A stretch of 64,000 bases of DNA from Paraburkholderia aromaticivorans. GTDB taxonomy: Bacteria > Pseudomonadota > Gammaproteobacteria > Burkholderiales > Burkholderiaceae. Shown here piece by piece: positions 1 through 7,413 of this stretch (position 1 is its first letter; the number at the start of each line of letters is the position of its first letter). The notes below the pieces were generated by a model. That model did not search any database and was not told the DNA's origin. It saw only the letters and a list, made by a program, of their open reading frames with translations. The translations under genes and the position numbers were made by a program. Location of the stretch: contig NZ_CP022990.1 in NCBI RefSeq assembly GCF_002278075.1, positions 806,001 through 870,000 of the forward strand. Direction: 5' to 3'.

Positions 1-459
1 GTCGCGCCGGTACACGTCCTGCAGCCCGTCGAGCAATTGCGCCGGATCGAGCAGCACCACCAGATGCTGCACGATGTAGCCGACCGCGTTGACCACGTAC
101 TCGCGTTCGCTGAACCACACCGAGCCGGTTTCGGCAACGCCGAAGCGAGCCCGCACCACGCCGACCTCGATGTCCTGCAACGACGCGGGTTGCGTGTCGG
201 CGGTAAGCGTGCGCGTGCCCGGCACTTCCGGCGTGGCCGAGGCGATGGATGCCTCGGCGCCGAACCGCTCGCGAATCAGCCCGGGCACGTCGTCCGCCGC
301 TTTGGCTTCCACGCACGCGCCGCCCATTGCCTGCAGCGCCGCCGTAAAGCGCGCGCGCAGATCGCCGCCCGCCGCATCGAAGAGCGGCACCTCGGGTCGC
401 GGCCGTGCGGGAGGTTGCGCATCGCGCACCTTCGCCAGAAAAGCTTCACGCGTTGTCAT
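1..459 (-). CDS. lutC: LutC-like lactate utilisation protein (LUD domain), cut by the window start
   Basis: Third member of the LutABC lactate oxidation complex, which converts L-lactate to pyruvate in the cytoplasm. The 153 codons visible begin MTTREAFLAKVRDAQ and later show GVAETGSVWFSE and a hydrophobic QHLVVLLDP stretch, typical of the LUD fold of the LutC/YkgG family; the C-terminal end lies outside the window. The ATG at 459 follows an AGGCGAG sequence and overlaps the end of lutB by 14 bp, so translation is probably coupled. Family assignment is firm; the substrate is inferred from the operon. Confidence 0.9.
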   Translation of the reverse strand, partial: MTTREAFLAKVRDAQPPARPRPEVPLFDAAGGDLRARFTAALQAMGGACVEAKAADDVPGLIRERFGAEASIASATPEVPGTRTLTADTQPASLQDIEVGVVRARFGVAETGSVWFSEREYVVNAVGYIVQHLVVLLDPAQLLDGLQDVYRRD

Positions 460-1840
460 GCTCGCCTCCACGATTCTTCTTGTACCAGGCGTGGAAGGTC
501 AGCTTCGGCGCCTCCGGCAACTCGCGTTGCTTGCCCCAGATATTGAGCGGGTTGTACAGCACGAAGTTCGGCAGCCGCCGCAGCGCGCTGCCCATCGAGG
601 ACACCGTCGCGCGATACAAGGTCGGACTCGCGAGCAGCCGCCCCGCCATCTTCAACACCTCCTGCTTCACGAACGGCACTTCGTGGCGCTCGGCGATCAC
701 CGTGCGCCATTTGTAGATCTGCTCGTGAATATTGATCTTCACCGGACACACATTCGTGCAACTGCCATTGAGTGTCGATGCGAACGGCAACGCGCTATAG
801 CGCTTCAGATCGAAAGTCGGATTGATGATCGCGCCGATCGGCCCCGAGTAGGTGCCGCCATACGACAACCCGCCGCTGCGCCGGTAGACGGGGCATGTAT
901 TCATGCAGGCCCCGCAGCGAATGCACTTGAGCGAATACCAGAAGTCCTCCATCGCGAGCCGCTCCGAGCGGCCGTGATCGACGAGGATGAAATGCATCTC
1001 CGTGCCCGGACGCGGCGCGCGGAAATGCGACGTGTACTGCGTGATCGGCGAGCCGAGCGCGCTGCGCGACAGCATGCGCACAAACACGCCAAGGTCCGAC
1101 ACCTTCGGAATCAGCTTCTCGATACCGATCGACGCGATATGCAAGGGCGGCACATTCGCAGAAAGATCCGCGTTACCTTCGTTCGTGCACACCACCACCG
1201 TGCCCGTTTCCGCCACCGCGAAATTGCAGCCGGTCATGCCGGCCGTCTTCTCGCGCACGAAGTACGGCCGCGTGTTCATCCGCTGGCTTTCCGCGAGGTA
1301 GTGGATGTCGCTGTTCTTCGGGTCGGTGCCGATGGTGCGGCCAAACAGCTCGGCGACGTCGGCACGCAGTTTGTGGACCGCCGGCACCACCATATGGCTC
1401 GGGTCCTGGTGATCGAGTTGCTGGATCCGTTCGCCGAGATCCGTTTCCATCACCGTAATGCCGCGCGGCTCCAGATACTCGCGCATCTTGCATTCGTCGG
1501 TGAGCATCGACTTGCTTTTGACGAGTGTGGTCATGCCGCGCTCCGACATGATCCGGTGCACGAGCGCATTGTGCTCTTCAGCGGTGGCGGCCCAATGTAC
1601 CTTAACGCCGTTCGCCTCGGCCGCCGCGGCGAACTGGTCGAGATACGTGGACAGGTTGGACAGCGTATGTTCCTTGATGCCCGATGCCAGCTCGCGCATC
1701 GTTTCCCACTCGGCAATGCCGTGCGCCTGCGCATCGCGCTTCTCGCGCAAATCCCACAGACGTTTGTCGTGGAACGCGACATGCTCGGTCTTGCCGAGGA
1801 AAGCGCCCGCCGCTTTCGCGTGATCGATGCGGTTGCTCAT
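446..1840 (-). CDS. lutB: LutB iron-sulfur protein of lactate oxidation
   Basis: 464-residue LUD-domain protein with two C-terminal ferredoxin-type cysteine clusters, CIRCGACMNTCPVYR at about residue 306 and CTNVCPVK at about 361. In LutB these carry 4Fe-4S clusters that move electrons from lactate. The N-terminal two thirds contain the LUD fold (AETGTVVVCTNEGNADL near 210). An upstream in-frame start would add 30 Arg-rich residues; I chose the ATG at 1840 because its first bases form an ATGA overlap with the lutA stop and the following MSNRIDHAKAA looks like the family N-terminus. Middle gene of lutABC. Confidence 0.94.
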   Translation of the reverse strand: MSNRIDHAKAAGAFLGKTEHVAFHDKRLWDLREKRDAQAHGIAEWETMRELASGIKEHTLSNLSTYLDQFAAAAEANGVKVHWAATAEEHNALVHRIMSERGMTTLVKSKSMLTDECKMREYLEPRGITVMETDLGERIQQLDHQDPSHMVVPAVHKLRADVAELFGRTIGTDPKNSDIHYLAESQRMNTRPYFVREKTAGMTGCNFAVAETGTVVVCTNEGNADLSANVPPLHIASIGIEKLIPKVSDLGVFVRMLSRSALGSPITQYTSHFRAPRPGTEMHFILVDHGRSERLAMEDFWYSLKCIRCGACMNTCPVYRRSGGLSYGGTYSGPIGAIINPTFDLKRYSALPFASTLNGSCTNVCPVKINIHEQIYKWRTVIAERHEVPFVKQEVLKMAGRLLASPTLYRATVSSMGSALRRLPNFVLYNPLNIWGKQRELPEAPKLTFHAWYKKNRGGEHDNA

Positions 1841-2580
1841 GCGCGTGCTCCGTTGAGGACCTGCGCGATATGAATGAAGCGCGCGTCGGCTTTCATGCGT
1901 TCCGCGCAGCCCTGCTGGTGCATCAGGCACGACATGTCGCCCGATACGATGTACTCGGCGCCCGCGTTCAGATGATCGCGCACCTTGTCCTGTCCCATGC
2001 GCACCGACACCGGTTCTTCAGTCACGGAGAACGTGCCGCCGAAACCGCAGCATTCGTCGGGCCGCGCCGGCTTGACGAACTCGATGCCCTTCACGCCTTC
2101 GAGCAAGGTGCGCGGTTTCGAAAACGGCGTGGCCGCCACTTCCGACATCGACGCTTCCTTCAGATGCCGCAATGCGCTGCAACTGTTGTGCAAGCCCACT
2201 CGATGCGGAAATTCCGCCCACGGAAATTCACGCGCGCCGATCACGTCGTGCAGAAACTCGACGAGTTCGTAGGCGCTCGCCCGGACCTTCTTCACTTCGT
2301 CGGTCTGCTCGAGCGCGGTGAGATGCTCACGCACGTGATGAATGCAACTCGCCGACGGTCCGACGATGTAGTCGTAGCCGGCAAAGTTGCGCGCGAACAC
2401 ACGCTCGGCGCCGGCGGCCTCGGCATGCGCGCCGCTATTGGCCATGGGCTGGCCGCAGCAGGTTTGCTCCTGCGGATAGTCGACCTCAATGCCGAAGCGT
2501 TCGAGCAATTCGAGCGTGGCGATCCCTACTTCGGGATAGAACGCGTCAATGAAACACGGGATAAACAGGGCAACTTTCAT
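1837..2580 (-). CDS. lutA: LutA (Fe-S)-binding subunit of lactate oxidation
   Basis: 247-residue protein of the LutA/YkgE family with two CCG (DUF3483-like) domains: CCGQP at residues 41-45 and ECCGFGGTF near 176-184. These cysteine motifs bind iron-sulfur clusters or heterodisulfide-like centres in this family and in glycolate oxidase GlcF. First gene of the lut operon. A GTG at 2622 is in frame, but MKVALFIPCFIDAF is the conserved start of the family, so the ATG at 2580 is preferred although its ribosome binding site is weak. It follows the promoter and operator at 2728-2770. Confidence 0.94.
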   Translation of the reverse strand: MKVALFIPCFIDAFYPEVGIATLELLERFGIEVDYPQEQTCCGQPMANSGAHAEAAGAERVFARNFAGYDYIVGPSASCIHHVREHLTALEQTDEVKKVRASAYELVEFLHDVIGAREFPWAEFPHRVGLHNSCSALRHLKEASMSEVAATPFSKPRTLLEGVKGIEFVKPARPDECCGFGGTFSVTEEPVSVRMGQDKVRDHLNAGAEYIVSGDMSCLMHQQGCAERMKADARFIHIAQVLNGARA

Positions 2581-2727
2581 AGGCTCATTCAAAGGACAAG
2601 CGGCAGCCGGCGATTCGCTCACTCTACTGCGGAACCGCGGCGGTGAACCAATACCTCGTCCGGCGGCAGGCGGCCTAGGCGAGATGAATCAGCGAGGCTT
2701 CCGACGCTTCAGTATGACTGGTATGGT

Positions 2728-2738
2728 TGGTCTGACCA
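2728..2738. promoter_or_regulatory. FadR/LldR-type operator before lutABC
   Basis: TGGTCTGACCA is a perfect 5+1+5 palindrome and fits the TGGTnnnACCA core bound by LldR, PdhR and other FadR-subfamily regulators. It lies 2 bp downstream of the -10 box of the lut promoter, where a bound repressor would block transcription. The GntR-family gene just upstream is the obvious ligand-binding partner. Confidence 0.75.
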
Positions 2739-2740
2739 CG

Positions 2741-2770
2741 AATATAGGGGAAGTTGCAGGAGGGTGTCAA
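2741..2770 (-). promoter_or_regulatory. Sigma-70 promoter of lutABC
   Basis: Read on the minus strand, TTGACA (2770-2765) is followed after 18 bp by TATATT (2746-2741). The -35 box is a perfect match and the -10 is close. It points at lutA, whose start is about 150 bp downstream, and touches the palindromic operator. Confidence 0.7.
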
Positions 2771-2900
2771 TCGCCGGCTGGGATCGATCGGGCCGCGGCA
2801 TGCGTCGCACGCAGCTAGCCGGAGCGGCGGGTCAGGCCGGAGGGGAAGTTAAAACGAAGGTTGGAACCGCAAAGACATGAACGCGCTGTTCCCGCTTAAG

Positions 2901-2960
2901 CCGCATCGAGCGGCATCGAGCGGCATCGAGCAGCATCGAGCCGCACCAAGCGGCATCGAG
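2901..2960. repeat. Six tandem 10-bp units between lutABC and its regulator
   Basis: Six consecutive decamers of consensus CGGCATCGAG occupy the stretch; two units are exact neighbours and the others differ at one to three positions. The array starts 12 bp beyond the stop codon of the regulator, so it falls in its 3' region and upstream of the lut promoter. A 10-bp period places every unit on the same face of the helix. No function can be read from it. Confidence 0.8.
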
Positions 2961-2971
2961 CACTCACGCGC

Positions 2972-3718
2972 TCAAGACACCGCGCTCGACGAAGGCTTCG
3001 CCGCGTCTTCCTTGTACAGTTCGCGCACATACGTCAAGTGACGCTCGGCAGCCTTGCGTGCCTTCAAGGCGTCGCGCGCCATCACGGCGTCGTAAATGGC
3101 CTGGTGCTGGCTCATCAACTGCTTTTCCATCGCGTCGTCGTAATCGATGAGCCGATGGTACTGGCGCATCCCTTCGCGAATCAGCGTATGGATGCCGTGC
3201 ATCACATGCGCGAGCGCGATATTGTGCGTGGCGTCGGCGATCGCGAGGTGAAACGCGGCGTCGAGTTCGGCGAGGTTCGCACGGTCCTGCGACTGCGAGC
3301 CGGCTTTCAATGCCTCGAATGCGGCACTGATCTTTTTCAGATCGGCGGCCGTGGCGCGCTGGGCGGCATAGACCGTCGAGATCGATTCGAGACCCTGGCG
3401 CAGCTCCAGAATATCGGCGCTGGTGCGCGGGTTTTGCAACAGCAACTCGGCAAGCGGCTTGGAGATGATCGGCGCGGTGACGTCGACCACCGTGAAACCG
3501 CCCCGCCCCGAAGTTTCGATGTAGCCGTCCGCTTCCAGCCTGATCAACGCTTCCCGCAACGAAGGCCGCGACACGCCGAGCTGCGTGGCCAGGTCGCGTT
3601 CAGCTGGCAGCCGGTCGCCGGGCATCAGCGTACCGTCCGAAATCAGTTGCTTGATCTGGTCGGACACCACGTCGGACAGCCGTTTGCGCGTGAAGGACTG
3701 GATCGGGAGGAATGGCAT
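2972..3718 (-). CDS. FadR-subfamily GntR regulator, probable LldR-type control of lutABC
   Basis: 248 residues: an N-terminal winged helix (PAERDLATQLGVSRPSLREA, about 38-57) and a C-terminal FCD ligand-binding domain (about 95-230, with DAAFHLAIADATHN and later His residues that usually hold a metal). It lies directly upstream of lutABC on the same strand, and a matching TGGT/ACCA palindrome overlaps the lut promoter region. I infer a lactate-responsive repressor like LldR; LldR, GlcC and PdhR cannot be separated on sequence alone. Longer in-frame starts exist, but MPFLPIQSFTRKR is the natural N-terminus. Confidence 0.88.
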   Translation of the reverse strand: MPFLPIQSFTRKRLSDVVSDQIKQLISDGTLMPGDRLPAERDLATQLGVSRPSLREALIRLEADGYIETSGRGGFTVVDVTAPIISKPLAELLLQNPRTSADILELRQGLESISTVYAAQRATAADLKKISAAFEALKAGSQSQDRANLAELDAAFHLAIADATHNIALAHVMHGIHTLIREGMRQYHRLIDYDDAMEKQLMSQHQAIYDAVMARDALKARKAAERHLTYVRELYKEDAAKPSSSAVS

Positions 3719-3907
3719 GGGCAGCGGTGAGTGAAGCCGGTTGATCAAGCGGATGTTCAGGCGGCGGACAACCGTCCGGGCGCCGTTCGCTGCACCCTTG
3801 AAGCAGCGCGCGACGTCCAACGGATTATACCGTTCAACGGCTCGGGCCCATCGCGCACGAGCGACGCGCAGGCCGCGCTCGCACCGTCCGGCGTGCTCTG
3901 TCGAACC

Positions 3908-5611
3908 CTAGCGCGCACCCGCGGCATAGAAACTCGCCAGATCGCGCTTGAGCGTGTGCAATGCGGCGTCGTCGAGATAGATCATGTGGCCGGTCGGATA
4001 GTAGGCGATTCGCACGTTGGCGCGCAGCGGCCCGTCCAGTCCCAGATGCGCGAGCGCATACTCGGTCGCGTAAAACGGCGTGGCCAGATCGAAATAGCCG
4101 TTCAGCGACATCACGCGCAACTGCGGATTCTGCCGCATCGCTTCGGCCAGATCGCCCGCCGCATACGGCACGGGCAGACGTTCGCCCCACCAAGCGCGAT
4201 GCTTCCAGTCCCAATGCGTCAAGGCTTCGTCGTTGAAGACGCGATAGCGGTCCGCAGGCGTAAAGTGCAGGTCCTGAGCGAAGTGCTGGTGCAGCGCCGC
4301 GTCGAAAGCACTCGACACGCTGCTCACCGAGGCGTCGTAATCGGGCCGCTCGGATACGCTGTCAAAGTCGATGCCTTCGAAACGCCCATCGTAACGGCCG
4401 ACGCTGCGCGCCTCGTCGCGCAGCAATTCAGCGCGATAACGCGACGGATAAAGACGCAGGCGGCTCCGCTTCACATAGTCCACGTCGAGCCCCGTGAATT
4501 GCGCGACCCGCGCGGCGATCGCGTCGCGTTCGGCGTCGGGCAGCGCGTCGCCTTGCGCGAGCGCCTGCGCGTAAGGGCCGCGCGCGAATGCGCGGGCATC
4601 GTCGAGAAAGGCGGCCAGACTGGCGGGCTTCGGCACGATCCTGTCGTGATACCAGGCAATCGCCGCGAAGCTCGGCAGATAGCTTTCGCTCCGGAAATCC
4701 GCGCCCGCAGAAAATGCCGCCGAATCAAGCACCGACGACATCAGGATCACCCCATTGAGTGCAATGTTGTCCTGCCCCAGCCGGTACGCGAGCATCGCGG
4801 CGCGCGCGGTTCCATACGATTCGCCGAGCAGATACTTGGGCGAATTCCAGCGCTGGTTCACCGTCAGATAGCGGTCGATAAACTGCGAAAACGCGTCGAG
4901 ATCCTGATCCACGCCCCAGAAGTCTTTGCCCGTGCCGTGGCCGACTATCCTCGACAAACCCGCGCCGACCGCGTCGATAAACACCAGGTCGGTGGTGTCG
5001 AGCAGGCTGTCCGGATTGTCGGCGAGCGTGTACGGCGCGGGCGGCGTGATGGCGGGGCTCGCGGTGTGCGCGCGCTTCGGCCCGAACGAGCCGATCAGCA
5101 GGAATACGCTGCCCGCGCCGGGTCCGCCGTTGAAGAGAAACGTGACGGGCCGCGTCGCCGGTGCTTTGCTGGCGACGCTGTAGGCGACATAGAACACACT
5201 CGCGTTGGCCTGCCCTGTCTTGTCGCGCAACAGCAGGTTGCCGGCGGTGGCTGTGTAGTCGATCTTGCGGCCGTCGAGCCGGATCGAATGCTGCGTCACC
5301 GACGCGGTTTCCGGCGGCACGGGGATCGGCGGCGACTCGCCTTTCGCGCCGCGCTGCGCCGTGCTGCCCGACGCGTCGCTGCGTGCCGCTGCAGCCGCCC
5401 GTGGCTGGCTAGCCGCGCGCGCCGCGGACGCCGCGGTTTCCGCGGTTTCCGCGCTCGCGGCGGCATCCGCCGAGTCGTCCAGTTCAGCAGCCGCGCACAT
5501 CGTGCTGAAGGCGGTAAGCACGGCAAGGACGAGCGCCGTCGCCGCGAACGCGGCCGCCAGCGAGCCTGCCATCAGCGATCGGCGCAACGAGAGGGTGAAG
5601 CGAAGGCCCAT
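3908..5611 (-). CDS. Secreted S10-family serine carboxypeptidase
   Basis: 567 residues with an N-terminal signal sequence (MGLRFTLSLRRSLMAGSLAA then a hydrophobic run ending near AAA), an Ala/Ser-rich linker, and an alpha/beta-hydrolase peptidase domain. The oxyanion motif NGGPG is at about 161-165, the nucleophile Ser in GESYG at about 265, and the catalytic Asp (NGYFD) and His (PTGHM) at about 508 and 542. It probably trims C-terminal residues from peptides in the periplasm or outside the cell. The ATG at 5611 was chosen because it starts the signal peptide and follows GGGAA. The neighbouring genes do not suggest a pathway. Confidence 0.9.
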   Translation of the reverse strand: MGLRFTLSLRRSLMAGSLAAAFAATALVLAVLTAFSTMCAAAELDDSADAAASAETAETAASAARAASQPRAAAAARSDASGSTAQRGAKGESPPIPVPPETASVTQHSIRLDGRKIDYTATAGNLLLRDKTGQANASVFYVAYSVASKAPATRPVTFLFNGGPGAGSVFLLIGSFGPKRAHTASPAITPPAPYTLADNPDSLLDTTDLVFIDAVGAGLSRIVGHGTGKDFWGVDQDLDAFSQFIDRYLTVNQRWNSPKYLLGESYGTARAAMLAYRLGQDNIALNGVILMSSVLDSAAFSAGADFRSESYLPSFAAIAWYHDRIVPKPASLAAFLDDARAFARGPYAQALAQGDALPDAERDAIAARVAQFTGLDVDYVKRSRLRLYPSRYRAELLRDEARSVGRYDGRFEGIDFDSVSERPDYDASVSSVSSAFDAALHQHFAQDLHFTPADRYRVFNDEALTHWDWKHRAWWGERLPVPYAAGDLAEAMRQNPQLRVMSLNGYFDLATPFYATEYALAHLGLDGPLRANVRIAYYPTGHMIYLDDAALHTLKRDLASFYAAGAR

Positions 5612-5799
5612 GGGGTTCCCGACAGAGAGTCGATATGCGCCGGTTTCCGGACTGTTCTGGCTTAAGACGAACTCGGCGATCGATTTTTGACGCAAGCTTT
5701 CGCGGCGTCAACCCAAAGCTCGCAAGAACGCGTCTTATACCCACGACGCATCGCCCCTGCGTTCGTGAATCGAAAGCAAACGAAACGTTGACGAAAGAC

Positions 5800-6978
5800 T
5801 CAGCGAACCGGCAACGCACGGACGAATGCGGCGATGCGCTCGCACGCGTCGATCAACCGCGCTTCTTCGACCACGAAACCCAGCCGCACGAAACCATTCG
5901 CCGTCTCGGCAAAGGCACTCGCGTCGAGTACCGACACGCCTTGCGCGCGAAACAGCTGCCAGGTGAAGTCAACCGTATCGAGGCCCGTGCCGCTCACGTC
6001 GACCATCATGAACATGCCCGCTTCGGGCAACACGCAGCGCAAACCCGGCACACGCTGCAAGCGCTCGAACACGACGTCGCGCCGGCGCCGGTAAATCTCC
6101 CGCATCCCGGCGGCGATCTGCGCCTTGTGCTGCAACGCCGTCAACGCGGCCTGCTGGATGAAGCCGGGCAAGCCGTACAGCATCGCGAGGGCGAGCCGCC
6201 CCATATGCTCGATCAGCTCCGCCGGCCCGATCGCCCAACCCACGCGCCAGCCTGCCATGGCATGCGATTTCGACAGGCTGCCGAGCGTGACGGTGCGCTC
6301 CGCCATGCCGGGCAACGCCGCAATACTCACGTGCTCGCGTTCGAAAGTCAGCTCGGCGTAGACCTCGTCGGACAGTACCCACAGATCGTGCCGGCACGCG
6401 AGCCGCGCGATCCGTTCGAGATCGGCGCGTGGCATGACCACCCCGGTGGGGTTGCACGGCGTGGCGAAAAAGATGGCTTTGGTGCGCGCGGTGATGGCCG
6501 CCTCGAGCGCGTCGCAATCGACATGAAACGCTCGAGCCCGATCGACCGGCACCGTGACGAGCGTGGCGCCCGCGGCGCGCACGCAGGCCTCATAGGTCAG
6601 ATACATCGGTTCGGGGACGATCACCTCATCGCCCGCCTCCAGCAGGCACAACGATGCGGCGAACACGCCGTTCTGCGCGCCGGCGGTCAGGATCACATTG
6701 GCCGCGCTCGCCGTACAACCGGTCAGGCGCGCGTGCTCTTCGGCAATCGCCGCGCGTACCGGCTCGCGGCCGGACACGGCGCTGTAGTGCGTGTCGCCGC
6801 CGCGCAAGGCCTCGACCGCGCGTTCGACGATCGGCGCGGGCGTGGCGAAATCTGGATCGCCGACGCTCAGCACGATGACGTCTTCACCATTGGCCGCCGC
6901 CTGCTGCGCGACCCGATGGATTTCCCATGCGGACGTGCGCCTGCCTTGCAGGCGCTCGACCAGATTCGAGTACTTCAT
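5800..6978 (-). CDS. PLP-dependent class I/II aminotransferase, AruH-like
   Basis: 392-residue fold-type I aminotransferase. The PLP lysine is K237 in SLSKSHAMAGW, with NPTG at about 176-179 and SDEVY at about 203-207. The sequence MKYSNL, SVGDPDF, EPMYLTYEA and SLSKSHAMAGWRVGW resembles arginine:pyruvate transaminase AruH of Pseudomonas more than AspC, so an arginine or related amino acid substrate is possible, but no arginine catabolism genes are next to it. It follows a strong terminator, so it forms its own transcription unit. Confidence 0.88.
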   Translation of the reverse strand: MKYSNLVERLQGRRTSAWEIHRVAQQAAANGEDVIVLSVGDPDFATPAPIVERAVEALRGGDTHYSAVSGREPVRAAIAEEHARLTGCTASAANVILTAGAQNGVFAASLCLLEAGDEVIVPEPMYLTYEACVRAAGATLVTVPVDRARAFHVDCDALEAAITARTKAIFFATPCNPTGVVMPRADLERIARLACRHDLWVLSDEVYAELTFEREHVSIAALPGMAERTVTLGSLSKSHAMAGWRVGWAIGPAELIEHMGRLALAMLYGLPGFIQQAALTALQHKAQIAAGMREIYRRRRDVVFERLQRVPGLRCVLPEAGMFMMVDVSGTGLDTVDFTWQLFRAQGVSVLDASAFAETANGFVRLGFVVEEARLIDACERIAAFVRALPVR

Positions 6979-7044
6979 TGCCCTACCCCTTTACCCATGG
7001 ACTCGCCAATGTAAAGGGGCACGCCCGAAACGTCCAGACACGAA

Positions 7045-7082
7045 AAAGCGCCACGCGAGCCAAATGCCTCGCGTGGCGCTTT
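7045..7082 (-). terminator. Intrinsic terminator downstream of rpoN
   Basis: Perfect 15-bp stem: 7045-7059 pairs with 7068-7082 around the 8-nt loop CCAAATGC. On the minus strand the stem is followed by a T-run, giving a textbook terminator for transcripts that read out of the rpoN paralogue and through the tandem array. A T-run exists on the plus side only as the stem end, so it acts mainly on minus-strand transcripts. Confidence 0.85.
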
Positions 7083-7107
7083 CACGCACTCCGCTTTCAC
7101 GCACCGC

Positions 7108-7393
7108 GTTCTGTAGCCCCGTTCTGTAGCCCCGTTCTGCAGTCCCGTTCTGCAGTCCCGTTCTGCAGTCCCGTTCTGCAGTCCCGTTCTGCAGTCCCGT
7201 TCTGCAGTCCCGTTCTGCAGTCCCGTTCTGCAGTCCCGTTCTGCAGTCCCGTTCTGCAGTCCCGTTCTGCAGTCCCGTTCTGCAGTCCCGTTCTGCAGTC
7301 CCGTTCTGCAGTCCCGTTCTGCAGTCCCGTTCTGCAGTCCCGTTCTGCAGTCCCGTTCTGCAGTCCCGTTCTGCAGTCCCGTTTCGCGGCCCC
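7108..7393. repeat. 13-bp tandem array, 22 units
   Basis: Two units of GTTCTGTAGCCCC (7108-7133) are followed by 19 identical units of GTTCTGCAGTCCC (7134-7380) and one degenerate unit (7381-7393). Each central unit holds a CTGCAG palindrome. The array begins 15 bp beyond the rpoN stop and ends before the terminator at 7045-7082, so it should be transcribed in the rpoN 3' untranslated region. Thirteen is not a multiple of three and no ribosome binding site precedes the open frames through it, so it is not treated as coding. Confidence 0.97.
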
Positions 7394-7413
7394 GTCCCCG
7401 CGGGGCGCGGCGC

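Noticed and set aside
89..1873. Long plus-strand open frame opposite lutB and lutC
   Set aside because: Arg/His/Ala-rich translation with no family features; it mirrors the codon bias of the real genes on the minus strand.
7108..7393. CRISPR array or repetitive protein
   Set aside because: Units are contiguous with no spacers and there are no cas genes. The frames through it give a 13-residue protein repeat only because 3 x 13 bp lacks stops; there is no ribosome binding site.
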